A DNA stretch of 12,053 nt, taken from assembly GCA_045538895.1 (NCBI GenBank), contig JAZQEH010000112.1:1-12053 (forward strand), written 5' to 3'. Origin of the DNA: UMGS902 sp045538895. GTDB lineage: Bacteria; Bacillota; Clostridia; Oscillospirales; CAG-272. Made by a program: the position numbers and the translations under genes. Of this stretch, positions 1 to 6,169 are shown in pieces (positions within the stretch are counted from its first letter, which is position 1; the number at the start of each line of letters is the position of its first letter). The notes under the pieces were generated by a model. The model did no database searches. It was not told the DNA's origin and saw only the letters and a program-made list of their open reading frames with translations.

Positions 1-134
1 TTCTTTCTTAAAAAGAAAGAACCAAAGAAAAACTGTAAAATATTTAATAAGTAGCCGTGGCTACAGACAATATTTTTTTACAAAAAGGTTTGGAGGTGTC
101 GGAACCTTTCCTTAAAAGGTTCTGACGTCGTTAC
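1..134 (-). repeat. Palindromic intergenic repeat, left copy
   Basis: This stretch recurs as the reverse complement at 11919-12052 with one difference in 134 positions (base 12 against base 12041, in a hairpin loop). It contains several palindromes: TTCTTTCTT/AAGAAAGAA (1-9 and 13-21, loop AAA), GTAGCC/GGCTAC (51-56 and 59-64), and GAACCTTT/AAAGGTTC (102-109 and 115-122). A shorter diverged relative lies at 755-843. The strand is given so that the copy reads in the same direction as the gene that ends into it (192-686, minus). The left edge is cut by the window, because the partner copy has one further matching hairpin base. It has no coding potential that I can see. The family name is unknown to me. 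It could act as a 3' mRNA structure or weak terminator, or be a non-autonomous mobile repeat. Confidence 0.9.
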
Positions 135-191
135 CCTAAACTTTAATTTATATTTGCAAAATGTCTCTACGGTTTAATATGTTTTATCCTT

Positions 192-686
192 TCACACGGC
201 GTTTGCTATCAATTTTTCAAACTTTGCGTTGTCACTCATCATATATAATACCACGGTGTTACCGTAAACTCTTATGTAAGCACTGTCTGCAAAGCCCTTT
301 TGCTTTGCCATATTAAGCGTTCTTTTTACGTCCTTGATTCTTCTTTCAAAAAAGAGCATCGCATCCTTTACATCGTCGGCAGAATAGAGCCTGATTGCGG
401 CAAGCTCGCTGTAATCACCCATCAGCGTTGAATAAAATGAAAAATCCTCGATTTTTTCAGCAAATGTGGGATATCCCGAAAGCCCAAGATACTCGTCCAG
501 AGTATCAAGGCTGACAGAGTTTTCATACAACCTCCCGTAGCAGAGAACAGTCCCTGCCGGGAGGCTTTCGTCGCTTGCCGTAACCGATACAAGCACGTTG
601 TAAAGGCTGTCGGTTTTTGCACATGAGAAAAGTACAAACAAGCAAATTGAAAGAATCAGGAAAAACGCAAAACAGATTTTTTTCAT
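192..686 (-). CDS. Small lipoprotein, DUF4358-like, function unknown
   Basis: A 164-residue protein with a lipoprotein signal peptide: two lysines at 2-3, a hydrophobic stretch at about 4-20 and a lipobox LFSC with the lipidated cysteine at 22. It is therefore predicted to be anchored outside the cytoplasmic membrane. The mature part is small and globular. The pattern of a short acidic N-terminal half, an amphipathic helix (about 104-125, containing SADDVKDAML) and a C-terminal GNTVVLYMMSD strand resembles the DUF4358 family of Firmicutes lipoproteins. That assignment is from memory of the family and is moderate at best. The ATG at 684-686 is preceded by a GGTGGT ribosome site. A perfect TATAAT lies on the minus strand at 703-708, but I see no good -35 box. 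It is on the same strand as spoIIE, 169 bases downstream of it, so co-transcription is possible but the repeat at 755-843 lies between. No enzyme motif is visible. Confidence 0.75.
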   Translation of the reverse strand: MKKICFAFFLILSICLFVLFSCAKTDSLYNVLVSVTASDESLPAGTVLCYGRLYENSVSLDTLDEYLGLSGYPTFAEKIEDFSFYSTLMGDYSELAAIRLYSADDVKDAMLFFERRIKDVKRTLNMAKQKGFADSAYIRVYGNTVVLYMMSDNAKFEKLIANAV

Positions 687-754
687 TCAGACCACCAATA
701 GAATTATATGAAAATAAAAATAACGAGGAAACGGGAAAACAAGGAAACGAAGGT

Positions 755-843
755 GTTCTTTCTTAAAAAGAAAGAACCAAAGAATAGCTTTAAAATATTT
801 TATGCAAGCTATGGCTTCAATAAAACCTTTTTTTAAAAGGTTC
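755..843 (-). repeat. Palindromic intergenic repeat, short diverged copy
   Basis: It keeps the modules of the 1-134 repeat in the same order but is shorter. It has a perfect 10-bp hairpin GTTCTTTCTT (755-764), loop AAA, AAGAAAGAAC (768-777), then CCAAAGAA, a TAAAATATTTTA tract, an AGCTATGGCT core, and AACCTTTT (824-831), loop TTT, AAAAGGTT (835-842). Read on the minus strand it starts 12 bases after the spoIIE stop codon, and its first hairpin is followed by a T-containing tract (TTTTATT). It could therefore serve as a GC-poor terminator or 3' stabiliser for spoIIE. The section between the AACCTTTT hairpin and the GTAGCC core found in the long copies is missing here. Confidence 0.75.
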
Positions 844-855
844 TCATATATAAAC

Positions 856-3243
856 CTATATCTTTTTTATATCAATCACGGCGGCGGTCATATCGTCACG
901 GCAGAGGGTGTGACGTTTTGCCTCCTCTAAAATCTGTTTTGCACTGTCGGGTGCGGACAAATCGTTTTTCGTGAGGTATTCGCAAAGCCAGAGCGGTTCC
1001 TCGATATCCTCGGTCACTCCGTCGCTTAAGATAATAATTTTGTCGCCGTCCTCGCAGTCAAACGTAGTACGCTCGGCGTCTATATCCTCTAAAATTCCGA
1101 GCGGGAACGTCTTTGAGCGTATTTTAAACAGCTTTGAGCCGCGTTTAACAAATGACGGTGCTGCACCGCTTTTTATAAATGAGCCTTTGCCGCTTACCGT
1201 ATCAAACTCAAACAAATCAAGTGTTGTAAAGCCCTCTTCGCCGTCGGCTCTCGCAAGGGCGGCAAGCATTTCGATGCCTGCGGCGGCACTGTTGCCAACA
1301 CGCAGCATTTTTTCAAGAAATACCGATGCGGCGGCACTCTTTTTTGCTGCGGCTCTGCCGCTGCCCATACCGTCGTTTACAAGTGCGTAGAAATAACCGT
1401 TTTTGCCATCGAAAGCGGTCACACGGTCACCGTTTTCCTGTGTGCGCTGTGCGGCAAACGAAAACGATGAGCATTTCACCGAAAAGGAGGGTGCCTGCTT
1501 GCATATCATGTTGATGCCGCCGTCCGAAAACTCAAACGTAGGATCCTCCATTCTGCCGCCGAGTGCCTCCGCAAGTGCATTTTTTATAGTATCAGCCTTA
1601 CATTTAAGTGAGTTTTTACCAATGCGGAAAGCGTATATGTTTTTACACCTATTACCGTAAACTCCTATACTGTCGGCAGAAAATCCTATCTTGGCAAACG
1701 ACTCATTAACCGCTTCACGGGCGGCAGGATTCGGTGCATATTCGGCTTCGTTTTTCTGCAAAGCCTCGGATAAAACTCTTGAAAAAACCGCATAATCTAC
1801 GGCAAATGCACGTGTTTTATCCTCTTTTATCATGCTTTTTATAACTCTGCGATTCTCGCTTTCAATATCATTCAAAAGTTTTTCTGCATTAGGGCAGCGT
1901 GCAACAAATTCGTGCGGCAGGTCGCTTATCTCAACCTTTCCGCTTCTGTAAATTTTTGCACTTATCTTATTGAGCGTATCAAGTGTCACCGCATAATCAC
2001 GCTCCCAGCAGAGCGTACAGGACTGGCATTTTCTGCAATACCTGTCGCAAACCTTGTCGCAGATGTGACGTGTGTCAAATATACCGAGCCTTGTGTTTTT
2101 ATCCGACAAATCGAAAAAGGCTTTTGAAAGCTCATCAAATGACTCGGATATGTCTTTTATGTTTTCACGTCCCTTTTTTTCTTTATATGATACAATTTCT
2201 TCATCGGCACCGTGAAAGTTTATTTTTCCGCCGCAAAAAAAGGGAAGAAGCTCCTCGGCGGTATTCTCTTTAATGCCGATGCTTATGAGCGCTCCCGCCA
2301 TGAATTCGGGGAAAAATGAAGCAAAAAGATTGAGTCCGCCCACAAAGTAGGTAAGCACGGCAAATGATATTGAGCCTATTGTTACAGAGTAGAGCTTTGA
2401 ATGTGAATATAAAAATGCACCTACCGCCGCCGCAACCGCAAATGCAGGGGAGAGAAGCGGTTCAGCCGCTAAAATTGAGAGAAGTGCAAACATACATGCG
2501 GTAAACGGATTGCTCCTTTTTGCAAGTAAAAATGATATAAGCGAGGCAAAAATTACCGATAGAGAAATGCCGAGCGGCTTTATATCGGATATTGCAAAAA
2601 TAAATGTTACAAGAAGTGCGATAAAGCCTGCCTCATACCTTGTGCCACGTTTTTCAACCGCAGTTAAATATCCGCTGTAAAGATATGCAAAAGCGGGTGC
2701 AACAACTACGGAAAAGCATGTTCCTATAAGGTCGCCAACCGAGAATCCGCCACTGACTATCGCAAGCATTCCTGCGGTAAAAGAACCAAGTGCAGCAGTG
2801 GAAACACGCAAGGTTTCGCTCTCTAAAAACAGAATGTTTTTACCCTTGATTTTTTCACGCAGCGTTTCTTTTTTTGACACTGGCTCATCACCGTTAAAAA
2901 AGTAGGTGAAAACAAGCCTTATAATAATGATGGAAGCGGCACCGATAAAAACCGAAATGTTTTTCTCATATATTGCAAATATCACAGTACCTATGAAAAA
3001 CAAAAGCGTATCTGCGCCTGCCGCCGCTATCAGCGAAAGTCCGAGCGGATATGTAGAAAACGGCAGTGATTTCTGCGATATTATCAGCGAAAACATTATC
3101 GGCGTAGCAATTTTAAGTGCGTATTTTATCCATGACGCTATCTTTTCGCTGTCGCTTTGGTCGAACAATGCCTTTTGAATTTTGCTCACGTAGCCGTGTG
3201 CAATGCTCATAAATTTCTTGGGTATTTTTGCATAATCTTTCAT
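856..3243 (-). CDS. spoIIE: Stage II sporulation protein E (PP2C-type phosphatase)
   Basis: A 795-residue protein, close to the 827 residues of Bacillus subtilis SpoIIE. In that species SpoIIE dephosphorylates the anti-anti-sigma factor SpoIIAA, which releases sigma F in the forespore, and it also associates with the polar division ring. Residues of about 40-325 form a multi-pass membrane region. They are followed by a soluble linker with a six-cysteine cluster at about 389-409 (C-x3-C-x3-C-x2-C-x2-C-x2-C). The C-terminal PP2C domain keeps its metal-binding motifs: DGMGSG with Asp624, LSDGV with Asp741, and DDMTA with Asp783-Asp784. These match the positions of Asp610, Asp746 and Asp795 in B. 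subtilis. The start is an ATG preceded by AAAAGGA at 7-base spacing. The gene is divergent from the dehydrogenase at 3525. I did not find a convincing Spo0A box upstream. Its presence implies that the organism belongs to a spore-forming lineage. Confidence 0.97.
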   Translation of the reverse strand: MKDYAKIPKKFMSIAHGYVSKIQKALFDQSDSEKIASWIKYALKIATPIMFSLIISQKSLPFSTYPLGLSLIAAAGADTLLFFIGTVIFAIYEKNISVFIGAASIIIIRLVFTYFFNGDEPVSKKETLREKIKGKNILFLESETLRVSTAALGSFTAGMLAIVSGGFSVGDLIGTCFSVVVAPAFAYLYSGYLTAVEKRGTRYEAGFIALLVTFIFAISDIKPLGISLSVIFASLISFLLAKRSNPFTACMFALLSILAAEPLLSPAFAVAAAVGAFLYSHSKLYSVTIGSISFAVLTYFVGGLNLFASFFPEFMAGALISIGIKENTAEELLPFFCGGKINFHGADEEIVSYKEKKGRENIKDISESFDELSKAFFDLSDKNTRLGIFDTRHICDKVCDRYCRKCQSCTLCWERDYAVTLDTLNKISAKIYRSGKVEISDLPHEFVARCPNAEKLLNDIESENRRVIKSMIKEDKTRAFAVDYAVFSRVLSEALQKNEAEYAPNPAAREAVNESFAKIGFSADSIGVYGNRCKNIYAFRIGKNSLKCKADTIKNALAEALGGRMEDPTFEFSDGGINMICKQAPSFSVKCSSFSFAAQRTQENGDRVTAFDGKNGYFYALVNDGMGSGRAAAKKSAAASVFLEKMLRVGNSAAAGIEMLAALARADGEEGFTTLDLFEFDTVSGKGSFIKSGAAPSFVKRGSKLFKIRSKTFPLGILEDIDAERTTFDCEDGDKIIILSDGVTEDIEEPLWLCEYLTKNDLSAPDSAKQILEEAKRHTLCRDDMTAAVIDIKKI

Positions 3244-3281
3244 TGTGTTGTCCTTTTCCGTAAATTAAAGTTTACATTAAC

Positions 3282-3406
3282 AAGCCTTCCTCAGACGAGG
3301 AAGGTGGCGCCGTAAGGCGACGGAAGGAGGGAACATTTCTAATTGTTACTTTTTTCCCTCCCTCAGTCAGCGTTCCGCTGACAGCTCCCTCGTCTGAGGG
3401 AGCCTT
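3282..3406. repeat. Nested-hairpin intergenic repeat
   Basis: An imperfect long inverted repeat: a left arm at about 3282-3331 and a right arm at about 3356-3406 around an AT-rich loop. Each arm also folds on itself. The left arm has CCTTCCTC/GAGGAAGG (3285-3292 and 3297-3304) and CGCC/GGCG (3308-3311 and 3316-3319). The right arm has GTCAGCG/CGCTGAC (3366-3372 and 3376-3382) and CTCCCTC/GAGGGAG (3385-3391 and 3396-3402). The shape resembles the multicopy CCCTCCCTCAGTC-type repeats that I recall from gut Clostridia; that recollection is not a search result. It lies between divergent genes, so it is not the terminator of either. Its GC-rich sequence stands out from the AT-rich flanks. It is unrelated to the repeat at 1-134. 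Confidence 0.85.
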
Positions 3407-3460
3407 CGTTACTTCGCTAAATATTAATTTCCCCTACATAAAAATGTATCGGTTTTCGTA

Positions 3461-3489
3461 TTGACTGCCTATTTTAACGGTGCTAAACT
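3461..3489 (+). promoter_or_regulatory. Likely sigma-A type promoter of the dehydrogenase gene
   Basis: TTGACT (3461-3466) and TAAACT (3484-3489) are separated by 17 bases and lie 36 bases before the ATG at 3525. The -35 box matches the consensus at 5 of 6 positions and the -10 box at 4 of 6. It sits just beyond the nested-hairpin repeat. Confidence 0.55.
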
Positions 3490-3510
3490 TTTATTATAAA
3501 GCATTTATCA

Positions 3511-3516
3511 AGGAGG
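3511..3516 (+). promoter_or_regulatory. Ribosome binding site fixing the dehydrogenase start
   Basis: A perfect AGGAGG lies 8 bases before the ATG at 3525. The reading frame is open upstream to a GTG at 3480, but that codon overlaps the promoter spacer and has no ribosome site. The ATG at 3525 is therefore the start. Confidence 0.9.
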
Positions 3517-3524
3517 ACAAAACT

Positions 3525-4322
3525 ATGATAAGTACAAGAAAAATAGACTTTGATTTTAACGGCAAGACTGCTATTGTAACCGGTGCGGCAAGCGGTATGG
3601 GACTTCTCACCTCCGAGCGTTTTGCAGAATGTGGTGCAAACGTGGTTCTCACCGACGTAAACCCCGAGGCTATTGAGGCTGCGGCTGCAAAAATCCGTGA
3701 AAACGGCGGTAGCGCAATAGGACTTGTGGTTGACGTGCGTGACTTTGAGCAGATTGAGGCGGCAAAGAACAAGACTATCGAAACCTTTGGACGTATCGAC
3801 ATTCTTGTTAACTGTGCAGGCGGTGCTTCTGTGCGTGTGAACAAGGTTAAGGAGCCTTTCAAGGATTTCCCGCTTTGGGCACTTGACTGGGGCATTGACG
3901 TAAACCTCAAGGGACCTCTTTATTTTACAAGAAGTGTCATCGGACAGATGATTGAGCAGCAGAGCGGCGTAATTATTTACCTCGGCTCTATTGCAGGTGC
4001 AGAGGGCGGCAGCGGTGCCTCATGCGACTATTCTACCGCAAAAGCAGGTCTTATGTACGGTACCACAAAGTCGATTGCACAGTACGGTGCACCCTATGGC
4101 ATCCGTTGCAACTGCGTATCCCCCGGTCCCGTTCTCACAAGAGAGGCAATGGGCAAGATGAGCACACTTCTCAACCGTGCGGCAGAGCCTATTGAAATTG
4201 TAAATCTCATTACATATCTCTGCTCGGATGAGGCTGCGTTTATCACCGGCTCGAACTATATGATTGACGGCGGACGTGTATGTATGCCCAAGCGTTCATA
4301 TGCAGATATGCAGAAGAAATAA
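3525..4322 (+). CDS. Short-chain dehydrogenase/reductase (classical SDR)
   Basis: A 265-residue NAD(P)-dependent oxidoreductase, the usual length for classical SDR enzymes. The dinucleotide-binding motif TGAASGMG is at 19-26. Asp44 at the end of the second strand suggests a preference for NAD(H) over NADP(H). NCAG is at 96-99, and the structural/catalytic Asn127 sits in DVNLKG. The active site has Ser155, Tyr169 and Lys173 (YSTAK), and SPGP is at 199-202. The C-terminal MIDGG is typical of FabG-like and sugar or alcohol dehydrogenase members. Thirteen residues separate Ser155 from Tyr169, one more than in E. coli FabG, as I recall that sequence. The substrate cannot be told from the sequence. 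The gene has its own promoter and terminator, so it is probably transcribed alone. Its neighbours (spoIIE, and a solute-binding protein beyond a terminator) do not define a pathway. Confidence 0.93.
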   Translation: MISTRKIDFDFNGKTAIVTGAASGMGLLTSERFAECGANVVLTDVNPEAIEAAAAKIRENGGSAIGLVVDVRDFEQIEAAKNKTIETFGRIDILVNCAGGASVRVNKVKEPFKDFPLWALDWGIDVNLKGPLYFTRSVIGQMIEQQSGVIIYLGSIAGAEGGSGASCDYSTAKAGLMYGTTKSIAQYGAPYGIRCNCVSPGPVLTREAMGKMSTLLNRAAEPIEIVNLITYLCSDEAAFITGSNYMIDGGRVCMPKRSYADMQKK

Positions 4323-4343
4323 ATTGTTTTAAATAGTATTATC

Positions 4344-4391
4344 GAACCGGAAGGCGTATTTCCATACGCTTTCCGGTTCCGTTTGTTTTTG
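4344..4391 (+). terminator. Intrinsic terminator after the dehydrogenase gene
   Basis: A 15-bp stem (4344-4358 with 4365-4379, one G-T pair), a 6-base TTTCCA loop, and a T-rich run GTTTGTTTTTG (4381-4391). It lies 21 bases after the stop codon. Confidence 0.88.
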
Positions 4392-4466
4392 CTTTGTAAA
4401 AAATACGTCTGATGTGTAAAATATAAAAGTATAAAATTCTTGTGAGAAAATTTCACCAATTTCATG

Positions 4467-4495
4467 TTGAAAACGGAGAAAACTTTGTGTATAAT
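4467..4495 (+). promoter_or_regulatory. Strong sigma-A type promoter of the solute-binding protein
   Basis: TTGAAA (4467-4472), a 17-base spacer and a perfect TATAAT (4490-4495). Transcription should begin near 4502, giving a leader of about 34 bases to the ATG at 4536. A short GTGA/TCAC dyad (GTGAGAAAATTTCAC, 4442-4456) lies immediately upstream of the -35 box and could be an operator, but the match is too weak to assign. Confidence 0.8.
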
Positions 4496-4535
4496 AGTAA
4501 AGTAAGCATACTATAAAAATTGAAAGGAAAAAAAC

Positions 4536-6038
4536 ATGAAAAAGTTACTTTCTATTGCTCTTGCTTTGTTGATGCTTTGCGTTGCTTTGGCTTCGTGCGG
4601 CGAAACTGCGGAAACAACTGCACCTATCGGTGATGCGACAGGTAAGGTTGAGAGTTCTTCGGGACTTCCCACACCTGAGGAGGTTGCGGCTCTCGGCTAT
4701 GCAGGCGACTTCAATATTCTTGTAAGCGGTAACTACGTTTGCAACGACTTTGAGTCTGCTGATTTTCTTGAAATTGCAGAGCCTACTCTTGTTCAGACGG
4801 CAATTTACGAGCGTAATGAGGCACTCAAGGCTGATTACGGCATCAATGTTATAACCGAAGACGTGCAGAAGTTCGGTTCTACCAACGGTTCGGGTACGGG
4901 CTTCCAGAAGCTTTATACCGAATACATGTCCGGTACAAGCGTTTATGATGCAGCTTCCATCGGTACATATGACGTTGCAACCCTTTCCTACAGCGGTCTT
5001 CTCTGGGACTTCAACAAGCTCCCCCACATCGACCTCACAAAGGATTACTGGGACCAGAAGGCTACCGAGGACCTTACTGTAAGAGGCAAGCTTTACTTCA
5101 CCTCGGGTGATATCGGTATTGTAAACAATAAGGTTACACATGCTATTCTTTTCAACAAGGATATGATTGAAGAGTACGGCATGGAAGACCCCTATGCACT
5201 TGTAAAGAGCAACAACTGGACATGGGAAAAGCTCACCGAGCTTGTTAAGCAGGTTGGCGAGGACCTTGACCAGAACGGTATCTATGATGCAAACGACCTT
5301 TACGGTCTTATGACATGGAAGGACCCCTCTGTTGCAATTCTTTCCTCCTCCGGCGAAAAGATTGCAGGTGTTAATGAAAACGGCGAAATTGAATACACTC
5401 TTATGAGTGAGCGTGTTGTTGACCTTTACGACCAGTATTCTGACCTCGTATATGACCAGGCACACGTATTCAACTATCAGTATGATAATGTTACCGGTGC
5501 TCAGGCTCCTCAGAACACATGGGATACAAACCGTAACAACATCTTCAACGGTAGCCGTGCGCTCTTCTACCTTAACACTATCGCTACTATCGAAAAGCAC
5601 CGTGACAGTGACGTAGAGTTCGGCGTGCTTCCTTACCCCAAGCTCACCACAACACAGGAAGACTTCGGCCATGGCGTATCGCCTTACCACAGCCAGTTCG
5701 TATGTGTACCGCTCATGTCCAAGAACGCAACCCGCAGCGGTCTTGTATTTGAGTACCTTGCACTCAAAGGTCAGGAAATCCTCCGCCCTGCATACTACGA
5801 CATTACCCTTGAGGGTAAGAGTGTTCGTGATGCTGCAAGTGCAGAAATGCTCGACATCATCTTCGCTTCCCGCGTATTTGACATCGGTGCATACTACAAT
5901 GTAGGCGATATCAAGACTCAGGTTGGTAACATGACTGTTTCCCGCCAGACTATCACAAATATCGACGCACAGTACAGCCTTAAGGCTGAGGAAATGGTAG
6001 ATCAGCTCAACGAAGCGTTTGCTGCTCTTAAGTATTAA
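4536..6038 (+). CDS. Extracellular solute-binding lipoprotein (ABC-type)
   Basis: A 500-residue secreted lipoprotein. The signal peptide ends in the lipobox LASC with Cys21, followed by a short Thr/Ser/Glu-rich linker and a large two-lobed binding-protein body. The features LLWDFNKLP, GKLYFTSGDIGI and NKDMIEEYG are typical of carbohydrate-type (family 1-like) binding proteins of Firmicutes. A Ca-binding loop of the EF-hand/dockerin type is visible: Asp243, Asp245, Asn247, Gly248, Asp251 and Asp254. The start ATG has an AAAGGA ribosome site at 4523-4528. No permease or ATPase gene is adjacent and terminators lie on both sides, so it is an orphan here. Its partners must lie elsewhere, or it may be shared by several transporters. 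Codons end in C (TTC, TAC, AAC, CTC) more often than in spoIIE, which together with the strong promoter suggests high expression. The ligand is unknown; a sugar or oligosaccharide is the best guess. Confidence 0.9.
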   Translation: MKKLLSIALALLMLCVALASCGETAETTAPIGDATGKVESSSGLPTPEEVAALGYAGDFNILVSGNYVCNDFESADFLEIAEPTLVQTAIYERNEALKADYGINVITEDVQKFGSTNGSGTGFQKLYTEYMSGTSVYDAASIGTYDVATLSYSGLLWDFNKLPHIDLTKDYWDQKATEDLTVRGKLYFTSGDIGIVNNKVTHAILFNKDMIEEYGMEDPYALVKSNNWTWEKLTELVKQVGEDLDQNGIYDANDLYGLMTWKDPSVAILSSSGEKIAGVNENGEIEYTLMSERVVDLYDQYSDLVYDQAHVFNYQYDNVTGAQAPQNTWDTNRNNIFNGSRALFYLNTIATIEKHRDSDVEFGVLPYPKLTTTQEDFGHGVSPYHSQFVCVPLMSKNATRSGLVFEYLALKGQEILRPAYYDITLEGKSVRDAASAEMLDIIFASRVFDIGAYYNVGDIKTQVGNMTVSRQTITNIDAQYSLKAEEMVDQLNEAFAALKY

Positions 6039-6043
6039 TTTTG

Positions 6044-6074
6044 AAAACCCCGTGGAATTTCCACGGGGTTTTTT
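6044..6074 (+). terminator. Intrinsic terminator after the solute-binding protein gene
   Basis: A 12-bp stem AAAACCCCGTGG (6044-6055) with CCACGGGGTTTT (6061-6072), a 5-base AATTT loop and a T run, starting 6 bases after the stop codon. The A tract on the left also gives it terminator character on the minus strand. Confidence 0.93.
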
Positions 6075-6105
6075 GTACAATAAGTTGCAAAAAAAGCTAA
6101 AAACA

Positions 6106-6134
6106 TTGCATTTTCTATTGTGGTATGTTATAAT
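6106..6134 (+). promoter_or_regulatory. Sigma-A type promoter of comM with extended -10
   Basis: TTGCAT (6106-6111), a 17-base spacer and a perfect TATAAT (6129-6134), preceded by TG plus one base (extended -10 element). Transcription should start near 6141, giving a leader of about 29 bases to the ATG at 6170. Confidence 0.8.
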
Positions 6135-6157
6135 ACAGTGATAATTTGTGTCAAAAT

Positions 6158-6165
6158 GGGGGAAG
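6158..6165 (+). promoter_or_regulatory. Ribosome binding site fixing the comM start
   Basis: GGGGGAAG just before the ATG at 6170. A TTG at 6146 would add eight residues, but it lies about at the predicted transcript start and has no ribosome site. YifB/ComM proteins normally begin close to the VYTAALLGIDG motif, which supports 6170. Confidence 0.8.
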
Positions 6166-6169
6166 TGCA

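Noticed and set aside
137..150. A 14-base match, taaactttaattta, shared with the minus strand at 3261-3274 upstream of spoIIE
   Set aside because: It is short, purely AT-rich apart from one base, and in unrelated settings, so chance is a sufficient explanation.
971..1390. Plus-strand open frame (139 residues) within spoIIE
   Set aside because: It is antisense to the conserved PP2C domain of spoIIE and has a low-complexity Ser/Ala-rich composition typical of shadow frames.
3480..3524. GTG start 15 codons upstream for the dehydrogenase
   Set aside because: It overlaps the predicted promoter spacer and lacks a ribosome site, while the ATG at 3525 has a perfect AGGAGG.
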